Below, piece after piece: positions 23,081-31,954 of a stretch of DNA of 64,000 bases (within the stretch, counting starts at the first letter, position 1; each line of letters begins with the position of its first letter). The notes under the pieces are model-generated. The model had not been told where the DNA came from, made no database searches, and saw only the letters and a program-made list of their open reading frames with translations. The DNA lies in contig CM018049.1 in the NCBI GenBank assembly GCA_008638375.1, positions 2,406,001 through 2,470,000 of the forward strand. The letters run 5' to 3'. Both the position numbers and the translations under genes were made by a program. The DNA comes from Nyssa sinensis. Taxonomy: Eukaryota > Streptophyta > Magnoliopsida > Cornales > Nyssaceae.

Positions 23081-24253
23081 CAATTACAGTACACTCGGGA
23101 CTGTGTAGATCCGGTTTTCACTCACACTCCCGAGGTGGAAGATTGCCCATCCGGCGTTGAAGAGCCCCTGAGCCCAAGGGGACGTGATAGCCGAGCCAAG
23201 CCTATTGGCGAGCCCATCAAGATACTAGTCAGTTCAGAAGCAGAGGGGCGTTATTTGTACATCGGCTCAGACCTTACGCCCGCCGAGCAGGAAAAGATAG
23301 TCAGGTTTCTGAAGAACAACCTCTCTATCTTTGCTTGGGAAACCAGGGACATGGAGGGAATAGATCCTAATCTGATAACTCACAAACTGATGGTAGATCC
23401 AGATCACCCCCCAGTCAGACAGAAGAGAAGACCGATCGCTCCCGAACGGCATCGAGTTATAAACGAAGAAGTCCAGAGGCTGCTGGACGCCAGGATGATA
23501 CGGGAAGTTTTCTCTCCCGAGTGGCTAGCCAACACTGTGCTCGTCAAGAAGAAGAACGGCAAGTGGAGAGTCTGTGTTGACTATACAGACCTCAACAAAG
23601 CATGCCCCAAGGACAGCTTTCCACTGCCGAGAATAGATCAACTGGTTGACGCCACTGCAGGGCATGAGCTTATGAGTTTCATGGACGCCTACTCTGGATA
23701 CAACCAGATCCAGATGTACCCTCCAGATCAGGAAAAGACTGCCTTCATAACCGAAAGAGGACTCTACTGCTACAGAGTGATGCCTTTCGGTTTGAAGAAT
23801 GCTGGAGCCACTTACCAACGGTTGGTGAACAAGATGTTCAGCCCACTGCTTGGCAGCACCATGGAGGTATACATCGACGACATGCTGGTAAAGAGCCTCC
23901 AGAAAGGCAGCCACCTCCAGCACTTAGCCCAGACCTTCGATATCCTCAGACAGCACAAGATGAAGCTCAACCCCTCGAAATGTACCTTCGGAGTTACGAA
24001 GAGAAAATTCTTGGGGTACATCGTCTCTCAAAGAGGTATCGAAGCAGATCCCACTCAGATCCAAGCCCTGATTGGACTGAAGTCGCCGAAGACCAGAAAG
24101 GAGATTCAGGCACTGAACGGCAGAGTCGCCGCATTGAGCAGATTTATATCCAAGTCCACCGATCGCCGCCTACCTTTCTTCAAAGCTCTAAAGGGCAGCA
24201 AGGCTTTGCAATGGACAGAAGAATGCGAGCATTCCTTCCAAGAACTAAAGTAG
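23081..24253 (+). CDS. pol: Reverse transcriptase section of Tat pol
   Basis: 390 codons in the same frame as gag-protease, with no own ATG; expression would need readthrough of the TAG at 23078. RT motifs in order: LVKKKNGKWRVCVDYTDLNK (about 23540-23600), FPLPRID, MSFMDAYSGYNQI (near 23680), YRVMPFGLKNAGATYQRL and the catalytic YIDD at 23870-23881, then the thumb FLGYIVSQRGIEADP. It ends at TAG 24251-24253, within the RT-RNase H connection (after SFQELK), where relatives continue. A protein with this stop would lose RNase H and integrase. The stop fits a CAG-to-TAG change. Confidence 0.9.
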   Translation, partial: QLQYTRDCVDPVFTHTPEVEDCPSGVEEPLSPRGRDSRAKPIGEPIKILVSSEAEGRYLYIGSDLTPAEQEKIVRFLKNNLSIFAWETRDMEGIDPNLITHKLMVDPDHPPVRQKRRPIAPERHRVINEEVQRLLDARMIREVFSPEWLANTVLVKKKNGKWRVCVDYTDLNKACPKDSFPLPRIDQLVDATAGHELMSFMDAYSGYNQIQMYPPDQEKTAFITERGLYCYRVMPFGLKNAGATYQRLVNKMFSPLLGSTMEVYIDDMLVKSLQKGSHLQHLAQTFDILRQHKMKLNPSKCTFGVTKRKFLGYIVSQRGIEADPTQIQALIGLKSPKTRKEIQALNGRVAALSRFISKSTDRRLPFFKALKGSKALQWTEECEHSFQELK

Positions 24254-26422
24254 CACCTAGCCTCTCCAGAGCTCCTGTCAAAACCTGTACAAGGAGAAAA
24301 GCTGCTCCTGTACTTAGCAGTCTCTGAGAACGCGGTCAGTTCCGCACTAATCAGACAGGACAAAGGAGTACAGAGGCCTATATTCTATGTCAGTAGGGCA
24401 CTACTTGACACGGAGAAAAGATACCCAGAAGTAGAGAAGCTGGCCTATGCCTTGGTCATATCAGCCCGGAAGCTTCGACCTTACTTCCAGGCCCATCCAA
24501 TTGAGATTCCAACTGCCTATCCTCTAAAGTCAATACTGAGGAAACCCGAGGTATCGGGAAGATTGGTCAAGTGGTCTGTGGAGCTAGGGGAGTTTGACAT
24601 AACATATGTACCCCGAAACTCCATTAAAGGGCAGGCCTTAGCTGACTTTGTAGCCGAGTTCACCCCGGCACTGCAGAATGAAGCACAAATCGCCGAAACT
24701 ACAGGAACCTGGTTGCTGTATATTGATGGATCGTCAACCGATCAAGGATCAGGGGTAGGACTGGTACTACAGTCCCCTGATGGACTTACATCAGAAAAAG
24801 CAGTCAGCCTGGGATTTAGAGCTTCTAATAATGAAGCTGAATATGAGGCCCTAATCTTAGGGATGAAGCTTGCCCTGGAATGCGAGGCTCAGAACCTCGA
24901 TGTCTTCTCTGACTCCCAACTGGTAGTAAGCCAAGTTTTGGGAGAGTTTGCCATTAAGGATGACAGGATGCTTCGGTACTCCGAACTGGTGAACCATTTA
25001 AAGCATTCTTTCCAGACTTTCACTATCCAGAAGATTGAGAGAAGTCAGAACTGCAGAGCAGATGCTCTGGCTAACATGGCCTCCCGCCTCAAGTCTGAAA
25101 CAGACTCCACCGTTAAAATCTCTTTTCAGCCAGGATCCAGCATTGAGGAAGCATCAGTTGCTCAAATTGATGAACAGACCCAGAGCTGGATGACCCCAAT
25201 CCTCCAGTATCTAAGATCCGGGCTCCTTCTAGAGGATAAAAACAAAGCCAAGAGAATCCGAATCAGAGCGGCTCGGTACCTGATCCTGAACGACAAACTT
25301 TACAGGAGGTCATATTCTCAACCTCTGTTAAAGTGTTTGGCTCCAGACGAGTCACAATATGTTTTGGCTGAAATTCACGAGGGAATTTGCGGGAATCACA
25401 ATGGGGGCAGAACTATAGCCCACCGAGCTCTATCACAGGGCTACTATTGGCCCGGCATGCTGAAACATGCTAAAGAATATGTTCGGAAGTGTGACAAATG
25501 TCAGAGATTCGCCTCGTACCAACACCAGCCTCAGCACGAGCTCATCCCGATTCCTAGTCCTTGGCCCTTTGCTCAATGGGGAATGGACATTGTGGGCCCG
25601 TTACCACGAGCACCTCCAAACAGGAAGTACCTCTTGGTAGCTATCGACTACTTCTCTAAATGGGCCGAAGCCGAGCCTTTAACGTATATTACAGAAAAGG
25701 AAGTCGAAAGCTTCACCTGGAAGAACATTGTCTGCAGGTTTGGCATACCACGTGTAATTATCTCGGATAATGGGACGCAATTTACTGGTAAAGGCTTCAA
25801 GGCATTCTGCGAAAATCTCAACATCAGGCAGCACTTTGCCTCTCCAAGCCATCCGCAAGCAAATGGGCAGGCAGAGGTTACCAACCGAACAATCCTTGAT
25901 GGGTTAAAGAAAAGGTTGGAACAAGCCAAAGGGAAGTGGGCAGAAGAGCTCCCAGGAGTCCTTTGGGCCTACCGTACAACCAGAAGAACTCCCACCTCTG
26001 AAACACCCTTCTCATTAGCCTATGGGACAGAAGCAGTAATTCCGGTTGAAATCGGTATGCCGACTCTGAGGACTGAGGCCTTTGAGCAAGAATCCAATGA
26101 TCAGCAGCTGATGGAGAACTTGGATTTACTCGAAGAGAGAAGGGATCAGGCCAGCATCAGGATGGAAGCCTACCAACAAAGAATGGTCAATAAATCCAGG
26201 ATAGGACTCAAGACAGTCAGCTTTCAAGTTGGAGACTTCGTCTTAAGAAGAGTCTTTCAGAACACCAAGGATCCCACCATGGGAAAGTTGTCACCAAATT
26301 GGGAAGGCCCCTACAAAGTAACGAAGGTCGTTCGACCTACCACTTACTGGCTTGAAGACACGACTGGGAAACCTGTTCCTAGGCCATGGAACGTAGAACA
26401 CTTGCGGAAGTACTATCAATGA
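24254..26422 (+). CDS. pol: Dual RNase H and integrase section of Tat pol
   Basis: 722 codons, same frame, after the second TAG. First comes a degenerate gypsy RNase H/tether (24300-24660; LLLYLAVSENAVSSAL lacks the usual catalytic Asp). The second RNase H follows at about 24710-25085: LYIDGSSTDQGSGVG, SNNEAEYEAL, VFSDSQLVV and NCRADALANMAS keep the acidic residues. Integrase: H2C2 zinc region with HEGICGNHNGG and CDKCQ (25375-25505), MDIVGPLP (first Asp, 25583), SDNGTQF (second Asp, 25765), GQAEVTNR (Glu, 25871) and a carboxy end GDFVLRR...NWEGPYKV (26231-26320). All catalytic residues of the core are present. Stop TGA at 26420. Confidence 0.9.
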   Translation, partial: HLASPELLSKPVQGEKLLLYLAVSENAVSSALIRQDKGVQRPIFYVSRALLDTEKRYPEVEKLAYALVISARKLRPYFQAHPIEIPTAYPLKSILRKPEVSGRLVKWSVELGEFDITYVPRNSIKGQALADFVAEFTPALQNEAQIAETTGTWLLYIDGSSTDQGSGVGLVLQSPDGLTSEKAVSLGFRASNNEAEYEALILGMKLALECEAQNLDVFSDSQLVVSQVLGEFAIKDDRMLRYSELVNHLKHSFQTFTIQKIERSQNCRADALANMASRLKSETDSTVKISFQPGSSIEEASVAQIDEQTQSWMTPILQYLRSGLLLEDKNKAKRIRIRAARYLILNDKLYRRSYSQPLLKCLAPDESQYVLAEIHEGICGNHNGGRTIAHRALSQGYYWPGMLKHAKEYVRKCDKCQRFASYQHQPQHELIPIPSPWPFAQWGMDIVGPLPRAPPNRKYLLVAIDYFSKWAEAEPLTYITEKEVESFTWKNIVCRFGIPRVIISDNGTQFTGKGFKAFCENLNIRQHFASPSHPQANGQAEVTNRTILDGLKKRLEQAKGKWAEELPGVLWAYRTTRRTPTSETPFSLAYGTEAVIPVEIGMPTLRTEAFEQESNDQQLMENLDLLEERRDQASIRMEAYQQRMVNKSRIGLKTVSFQVGDFVLRRVFQNTKDPTMGKLSPNWEGPYKVTKVVRPTTYWLEDTTGKPVPRPWNVEHLRKYYQ

Positions 26423-26454
26423 AGATTTTTTTTTCTTTTACTTCCTTAAAGCTG

Positions 26455-27205
26455 TTCATCTATTAATGCACAGGCCTCCAGAGCCTGGTCCATCTATTAA
26501 TGCACAGGTCTTCAGAGCCTGGTCCATCTATTAATGCACAAGTCTTATGACTTGGTCCATCTATTAATGCACAGGCCTTCAGAGCCTGGTCCATCTATTA
26601 ATGCACAGGCCTTCAGAGCCTGGTCCATCTATTAATGCACAGGCCTTCAGAGCCTGGTCCATCTATTAATGCACAGGCCTTCAGAGCCTGGTCCATCTAT
26701 TAATGCACAAGTCTTATGACTTGGTCCATCTATTAATGCACAGGCCTTCAGAGCCTGGTCCATCTATTAATGCACAAGTCTTATGACTTGGTCCATCTAT
26801 TAATGCACAGGCCTTCAGAGCCTGGTCCATCTATTAATGCACAGGCCTTCAAAGCCTGGTCCATCTATTAATGCACAGGCCTTCAGAGCCTGGTCCATCT
26901 ATTAATGCACAGGCCTTCAGAGCCTGGTCCATCTATTAATACACAAGTCTTATGACTTGGTCCATCTATTAATGCACAGGCCTTCAGAGCCTGGTCCATC
27001 TATTAATGCACAAGTCTTATGACTTGGTCCATCTATTAATACACAAGTCTTATGACTTGGTCCATATATTAATGCACAGGCCTCCAGAGCCTGGTCCATA
27101 TATTAATGCACAAGTCTTATGACTTGGTCCATATATTAATGCACAGGCCTCCAGAGCCTGGTCCATATATCAATGCACAGGCCTTCAGAGCCTGGTCCAT
27201 CTTCA
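26455..27205. repeat. 22-copy hairpin minisatellite after pol
   Basis: Units of 33-34 bp start CCATCTATTAATGCAC. Two unit types alternate irregularly: CAGGCCTTCAGAGCCTG (stem CAGGC/GCCTG) and CAAGTCTTATGACTTG (stem CAAGTC/GACTTG). The two types differ by paired changes that keep the stem. The last four units have ATATATTAAT in place of ATCTATTAAT. Tandem repeats in the 3' untranslated region are known in Tat-lineage elements. Confidence 0.95.
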
Positions 27206-27531
27206 ACTAACGGATTCTGTGATCCAGTCTATCCAAAGGCAGAAGTTCCGAGCACCTGTCAACTAAAGTTTCCTAGAACGGAATACCTCGGATCTGACAC
27301 TTACATTATTTGACTTATCTGTCAAACGAACCAGCACCATGGTTTCAACCAAAGGTGAAGTAATTCGATTCTGGCATTTTTCTAAGTTTTTGATTTATTT
27401 TCAGAACAATCGGCAATGCATTAGAAGGTGCTTAAGTTTCAAAAGAGCACATTCACAAAAAATATCAGATCTGAGAAGAAAAAATTCAACTTTATTGATA
27501 ACTCAAAAAGATTTACATCAGTACCAAGACA

Positions 27532-27597
27532 CTACTACAGAAGCTATTACAGAAGCTACTACAGAAGCTATTACAGAAGCTATTACAGAAGCTACGC
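27532..27597. repeat. 12-bp tandem repeat, about 5 copies
   Basis: The unit is TACAGAAGCTAT or TACAGAAGCTAC. It gives a YYRS peptide repeat in one frame, but no wider coding evidence supports translation. Confidence 0.9.
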
Positions 27598-28238
27598 TTG
27601 GCAACATAATGGCTCTTCTCCTGGGATGATAAAGGGGCACAAGATCCAAAAACCTTCAAAACCGCCTTCATCGGCTCCATTTGAAAGGAAGGGACCCTGA
27701 ACCCCAGTCTGCATCACGTAGTGCCCAGGCCATTTCATCATCACTATCACTGGTCCCATGACCAACCGATGATGAGGGCTCTGAGCCTCAGAAGACTTTT
27801 CGTTCTCCACCTTTGTAATCGGCATAACGCCCCAGCCAATTGAAGCAAGGGTTCCTGCCAAGTCACAAAGGGGAGAAGGCGGCCCCCGTTCATCTCCCTC
27901 AGAGCAGTTGTCACTGCCAAGTTATAAGCGGGAGGAGGCAACCCACCTTTAATCTTCTTCTTCACACCATCTGTTTCACCCCAGCCACTTGGAGCAAGGG
28001 TCTCTGACAGGGCGTGAGGAAGAGGAGGCAACTCACCTTCGTCTTCATCACCAACGCTCCAGGCCTCGGTTGAATCAGGGAGGGACCACCACCAGTCGGA
28101 GAAATCTCGACTAGATATCGGAGGAAACAAGAAGACTTGTGCCTCCTTCAATCCTTCCTTGGAGACTGAAAATAGGGGAGGGTTAACTTTTGGCCATAGT
28201 TCAGTTATTCCCAACTCAGGCAAGGAATCATCCATCAT
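27592..28238 (-). pseudogene. Antisense frame 2 of the Tat element, unknown function, probably frameshifted
   Basis: On the minus strand an ATG at 28238 opens a 163-codon frame to 27747 (start MMDDSLPELGITELWPKV). It contains a Pro-rich motif, LAPSGWG, that recurs as LASIGWG in the neighbouring frame from about 27861, which stays open to 27592 and reads like protein (GVMPITKVE, MKWPGHYVM, GFEGFWILCPF). A single-base shift in the G-run near 27884 would join the two, so I read it as one gene with a frameshift; an intron is the alternative. A TATA-like tract lies at 28338-28347, about 100 bases upstream. No known family recognised. Confidence 0.45.
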
Positions 28239-28337
28239 CTCCGAACGAGTGGAAGAACTCCGGCAGCATATAAAAACCTCTCTTACAAACAATTCGGGGA
28301 GCAGAAGGGTTGAGCACAACCATATGCCCTCGTTTTC

Positions 28338-28490
28338 ATATATATAGACACTGGAAGACCAAAGGCCACCCAGTTGAACCGTCACAACGGTTAAGGGAAG
28401 TGCTAGCTTCGAAATCCCAAACGGCGAAGGCGCAATAAATGGAGTATTAAACCACCTTCTCGAGAGAAACAAAAGGCAGGGCCATACACG
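28338..28490 (-). promoter_or_regulatory. Candidate antisense promoter P2
   Basis: Minus-strand TATA tract at 28338-28347 with upstream sequence to about 28490. The block shares CACAACGGTT, GCGCAATAAATG and TTAAACC, in the same order and similar spacing, with P1 at 31083-31205. Confidence 0.5.
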
Positions 28491-28989
28491 TAATACACAG
28501 GCTTTTAAATGTATGTGACGTGACGGTTTCTCCATGTCATTAACACTTACAGGACCACGTGTACAACAGAGGTCCATCAACTATGACGTTTCTTGATTTC
28601 TAACAGATCTGGAGACAGAAGATCTGATCAACCAAACTACAACCGCAAAGATATCCACTTATTATTATGTCCCCGAATTCAGAACGGTCAGCTTTGAAAT
28701 ACTTCAAAACAGAAGTCTCCAATTACTGGCCTAAGGCAAGTAAAGAAGTTCGGAACACAGCTTCCTGCAGAAGAAAATCTGATCTGGTATACACTAAACT
28801 CCAGAGCAGGGTAACTTGCAACAATTATTACCATCAACTACACGTTAAGGCACTACAGAGCTACATAACTCAAAGATACGCACAAATGCTACAGAGCAAT
28901 ATAACCAAAGAGGCGAGCATTAACCAAAAGACTGTTCCATTAAACAAATTTATGTCTCTTGTACATTGAAAAATAACAAAATATGGATC

Positions 28990-30897
28990 CTAAGCCTGAT
29001 CAGCAGGAACAGGATCAACGACAGGAGAAGGTTCGGCAGGTACAGTATCAACCACCTCAGTCGGTACAACCACTTCCGTGGGATCGGCTGGGAGGACATC
29101 AGCCACTTTGTCCTGGTTGACCTCTGGAGGTTCAGACCCAGGCGGCACAATGGAGGAAACGTCTAGGTCAGGAAACTTGGCAAGAAGCCGAGAGCAGAAG
29201 TTATTAAACCCAAACGTAATCAAACGATGGGCCATTCCTTCCAGATTCGACCTCATCTCTTCCTCATTGTCCACCAATGCCTGCTCCACGGCTTCATCAA
29301 GCTGCCTACTGTGCTCGTACCGCAAGCCGTTCATCTCCACCTACAACCGCCTCGCCCGCTCAACGGCAAGGTTCCTCTCCGACTCCATCACTATCAAGGA
29401 ATTCTGACACTCCTTCAACTTCTCCGCAGAATCGTGAGCCTCCGACCGAGCAGTACCCAACTGGAGTCCCAGTTCGTCCAGATTGGCCCTAAGTTGGCCG
29501 AGCTCCTCCACAGATGGAGAAACCTCCACCAAAGCAGAAAGGGTATGCAAGGTCTGCATAACACAAAGAAAATGACTCAAACACCAGTAGAAACGCTTAA
29601 AGGTAAGGAAAATATGGTCCTAACGAGCTCACCTTAACCTGAAGAACGGTCAAGTCAGCAAGCAGCTTCCCAGACGCTTGAGGCTTAATTTTAACTGAGC
29701 CTTTGGCCCAGAACTCACTCAGAATCTTCTTGGCTCCCTGACCAGCAACGTCAGGAGCCACCGATGATGATGCCTCTTTACCCGCTCGACAAGACGGGAT
29801 TGGAGGAACCACCGTGATAGGGACGGGAGCCTCTTCCTCCCTCTCAGCAGGCCCGGGAGAGGACGAAATCAGCCTCCGCTTCTTCGGAACGGGAGGGACC
29901 ACTGGAGAAGAAGCCTCCCCCACCGTAGGCAGTGATGGCCCGGACTCCCACTGAGCCATCACATTATCAGCTATCTCCTCGACACTACCCCTGGCAGCCA
30001 TTAATTTATCAGGGTTGACAATGGAAGAATGATCCCTAATGCTGGGCTTCAAAAGCTTCTTATACTGCTTCTGAATCGCGGGAGAGAAATCTGGTCTCTT
30101 CCACGCACTCTTAACTGCAAAGCAAACACAGAAATTGATCAGTTCAACAAATTGGCAAACAAAACAGAGTCAACGCAGCCACGGAAAAGTTAAACCTCAC
30201 CCCTTGGCCCAGTGGTTCGAGGGAATGTGGAAGGTTGACCCTCGAAGTTCTTGAATTCCCATCCTCCTTTAATAAAGAAGTACCACTTCTTCCAGGTCTT
30301 GTTGGAGGAGGGCACAGAAGTAAGGGGTCTAAACCCACTATCAAAAGACATGTAATAAAGGCCTTCCGCCTTTTGAAGTTTTAGATCCATATTGCTATGG
30401 ATCAGATCAAGGGACACCTTGACATTATTCATATGCCCTAATACGATAAAGCTCAACAGATGTCTCCAACTGTTAAGGTTCAGGTCTACGGGGCACAGAT
30501 CAAACCAACAAAAGAATTGTTTTATTATATCAGGAAAGGGGAGTGTAAGACCCAGTTCAAACCAGGCCAGATAGGCACAGATTTCTCCATCTCTAACATC
30601 GCCCGGGCGATCTTGAGAATCTGGGACCCTGAAAGCGACATTTTTGGGAAGTTTGAACTTCGCCCATAACTCCTTCAGCATACTTTCAGTAATTACACTC
30701 TCACCCTCTTCTCTTCGATCAGACTGACCAGAGGTTTCGGCAGCCCTGTTCGGGGGATCATCAAAAGCATCGACAATCCTGACCCCCGGACTAGAGGGAG
30801 GAACTACCATTCTATTTTCATCAACATTCACTAATTGCATTTGAGGATCAGTCTCAGAAGGACTTCCCAAACCAGAGTGTGATTCTAAGCCAGACAT
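28990..30897 (-). CDS. Three-exon antisense gene of the Tat element (plant gypsy-associated, Transposase_28-like)
   Basis: Exons on the minus strand: 30897-30201, 30114-29633 and 29553-28990. Donors are GTGAGG (30200) and GTGAGC (29632); acceptors are TTTGCAG and TTATGCAG; the phases join without shift (697 + 482 = 1179 nt). Exon 1 carries FRVPDSQDRPGDVRDGEICA, LGLTLPFPDI and LNSWRHLLSFIVLGH, resembling the plant family annotated as putative gypsy-type transposon (Transposase_28). Exon 2 is Pro/Ser-rich with a basic KKRR patch; exon 3 is a Leu/Glu-rich likely coiled coil with an acidic tail. One in-frame TAG (29343-29341) interrupts exon 3. An upstream in-frame ATG exists at 30987. Function unknown. 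Confidence 0.6.
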
Positions 30898-31082
30898 GGC
30901 GAACAAGAGAAAGAGATGAAGCAAACAAGAAGGAATGAAGAAGGGGACTAAAAGTCGAACCTGAAACCAAGAAAGAGTTATGAACACCGAGGATCCTCCA
31001 AAACTTCAAGATATGTCGAATGGCGGTCTGGTACTGTGGAAGTAAATGCAGAAGAAAGGTATGAAAGGCTTTTCCCTCTCTC

Positions 31083-31205
31083 TATATACACATTCGAAAT
31101 ATGAGCCGACACAACGGTTGAAAGTAATAATGAGTTCTCAAGTATCGGCTGCGCAATAAATGACGCGTTAAACCGGCGTCTTGAGAAATAGGAAGGCAAA
31201 ACGTA
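31083..31205 (-). promoter_or_regulatory. Candidate antisense promoter P1
   Basis: Minus-strand TATATA at 31088-31083 lies about 95 bases upstream of the 30987 ATG and 185 upstream of the 30897 ATG. The upstream block is homologous to P2 at 28.4 kb, so one promoter was duplicated within the element. Confidence 0.5.
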
Positions 31206-31256
31206 TGACTCTTCACAAAACCCTCAACCCTAGTTAAAACCCTAGCTTTTGACAAG

Positions 31257-31275
31257 GGCTCGGGGGGGGAGTAGC
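31257..31275 (+). other. Polypurine tract of the Tat element
   Basis: GGGCTCGGGGGGGGA then GTAGC directly precedes the 3' LTR. The G-run is longer than usual and the tract is not strictly purine-only; its place before the LTR is the main evidence. Confidence 0.65.
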
Positions 31276-31949
31276 TGATATACCATAAACAGACACACCA
31301 ATCAGTTTGAGACACGTGTGCCTATCAGATTAACAAATCTCGATCCTACAGAGCTCATATATTTCGGTCATACAGAACAGCTATAAGCCTTCGGGGTATT
31401 CTCATATATGTCTATCATACAGAGCAGCCATAAGCCTTCGGGGCATTCTTATTTATATATCATTCAGAACCGATGAACTCGGTCATACAGTACAGATGAA
31501 GCATTCAGGATATTCTCATGTATATCGTCCAGACCTCCTGTTCTGGACAGTATTTATTCGACACTGCATATATGGTTTCCTTAACAGCCGTTAAGCGGGG
31601 AATAAGGAAACAGTCTTCAACACGTAAACTACTATCTATAGTTATCTCCATCTACGATTCAATGCTCCACAAGGTAACTGCAAATCTCTGATGATCAAAT
31701 CCCGATATTCGTGGCGGCAAAACCTAATCAAAATTAGGAGAACCACGGCTTATATATTAAACCCTAGAGGTACGCTTTGGATTCTTATGCTCATTCTTTG
31801 ACTTTCAATACAGTCTTTCAATTCCCTTACTTACTTAAGCATCGGAGCGGCTACCGCCGGAGCCAATCCGGTGGTCCTTTGATCATCTCTCTGAGTGTTC
31901 TACAGGTCACGGAGCCCTCACGTGTTGCGAGTCAAAAAGTGCAGCATCA
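31276..31949 (+). mobile_element. 3' LTR of the Tat element
   Basis: 674 bp, same ends as the 5' LTR. About ten substitutions and one 1-bp indel distinguish them by eye, roughly 98.5% identity. AAAGC follows at 31950. Confidence 0.92.
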
Positions 31950-31954
31950 AAAGC

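Larger units (their letters stand above)
19965..31949 (+). mobile_element. Tat-lineage Ty3/gypsy retrotransposon, nearly intact
   Basis: An 11,985-bp element with TG...CA LTRs (19965-20639 and 31276-31949), target duplication AAAGC on both sides (19960-19964, 31950-31954), a primer site at 20641 and a G-rich tract before the 3' LTR. Order: gag-protease, RT, RNase H, a second RNase H, integrase, a long tandem-repeat region, then an antisense gene region. The second RNase H after the gypsy one and the long 3' region with antisense frames are established hallmarks of the plant Tat lineage. The LTRs differ at about ten positions, so it is young. It sits inside the 5' LTR of the giant-LTR element. 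Confidence 0.92.

Noticed and set aside
26455..27205. Possible CRISPR-like array (regular repeats after pol)
   Set aside because: Units are contiguous with no unique spacers, and the context is a plant retrotransposon.
27428..27700. Plus-strand peptide with YYRS repeats
   Set aside because: A product of the 12-bp tandem repeat in the 3' untranslated part of the Tat element.
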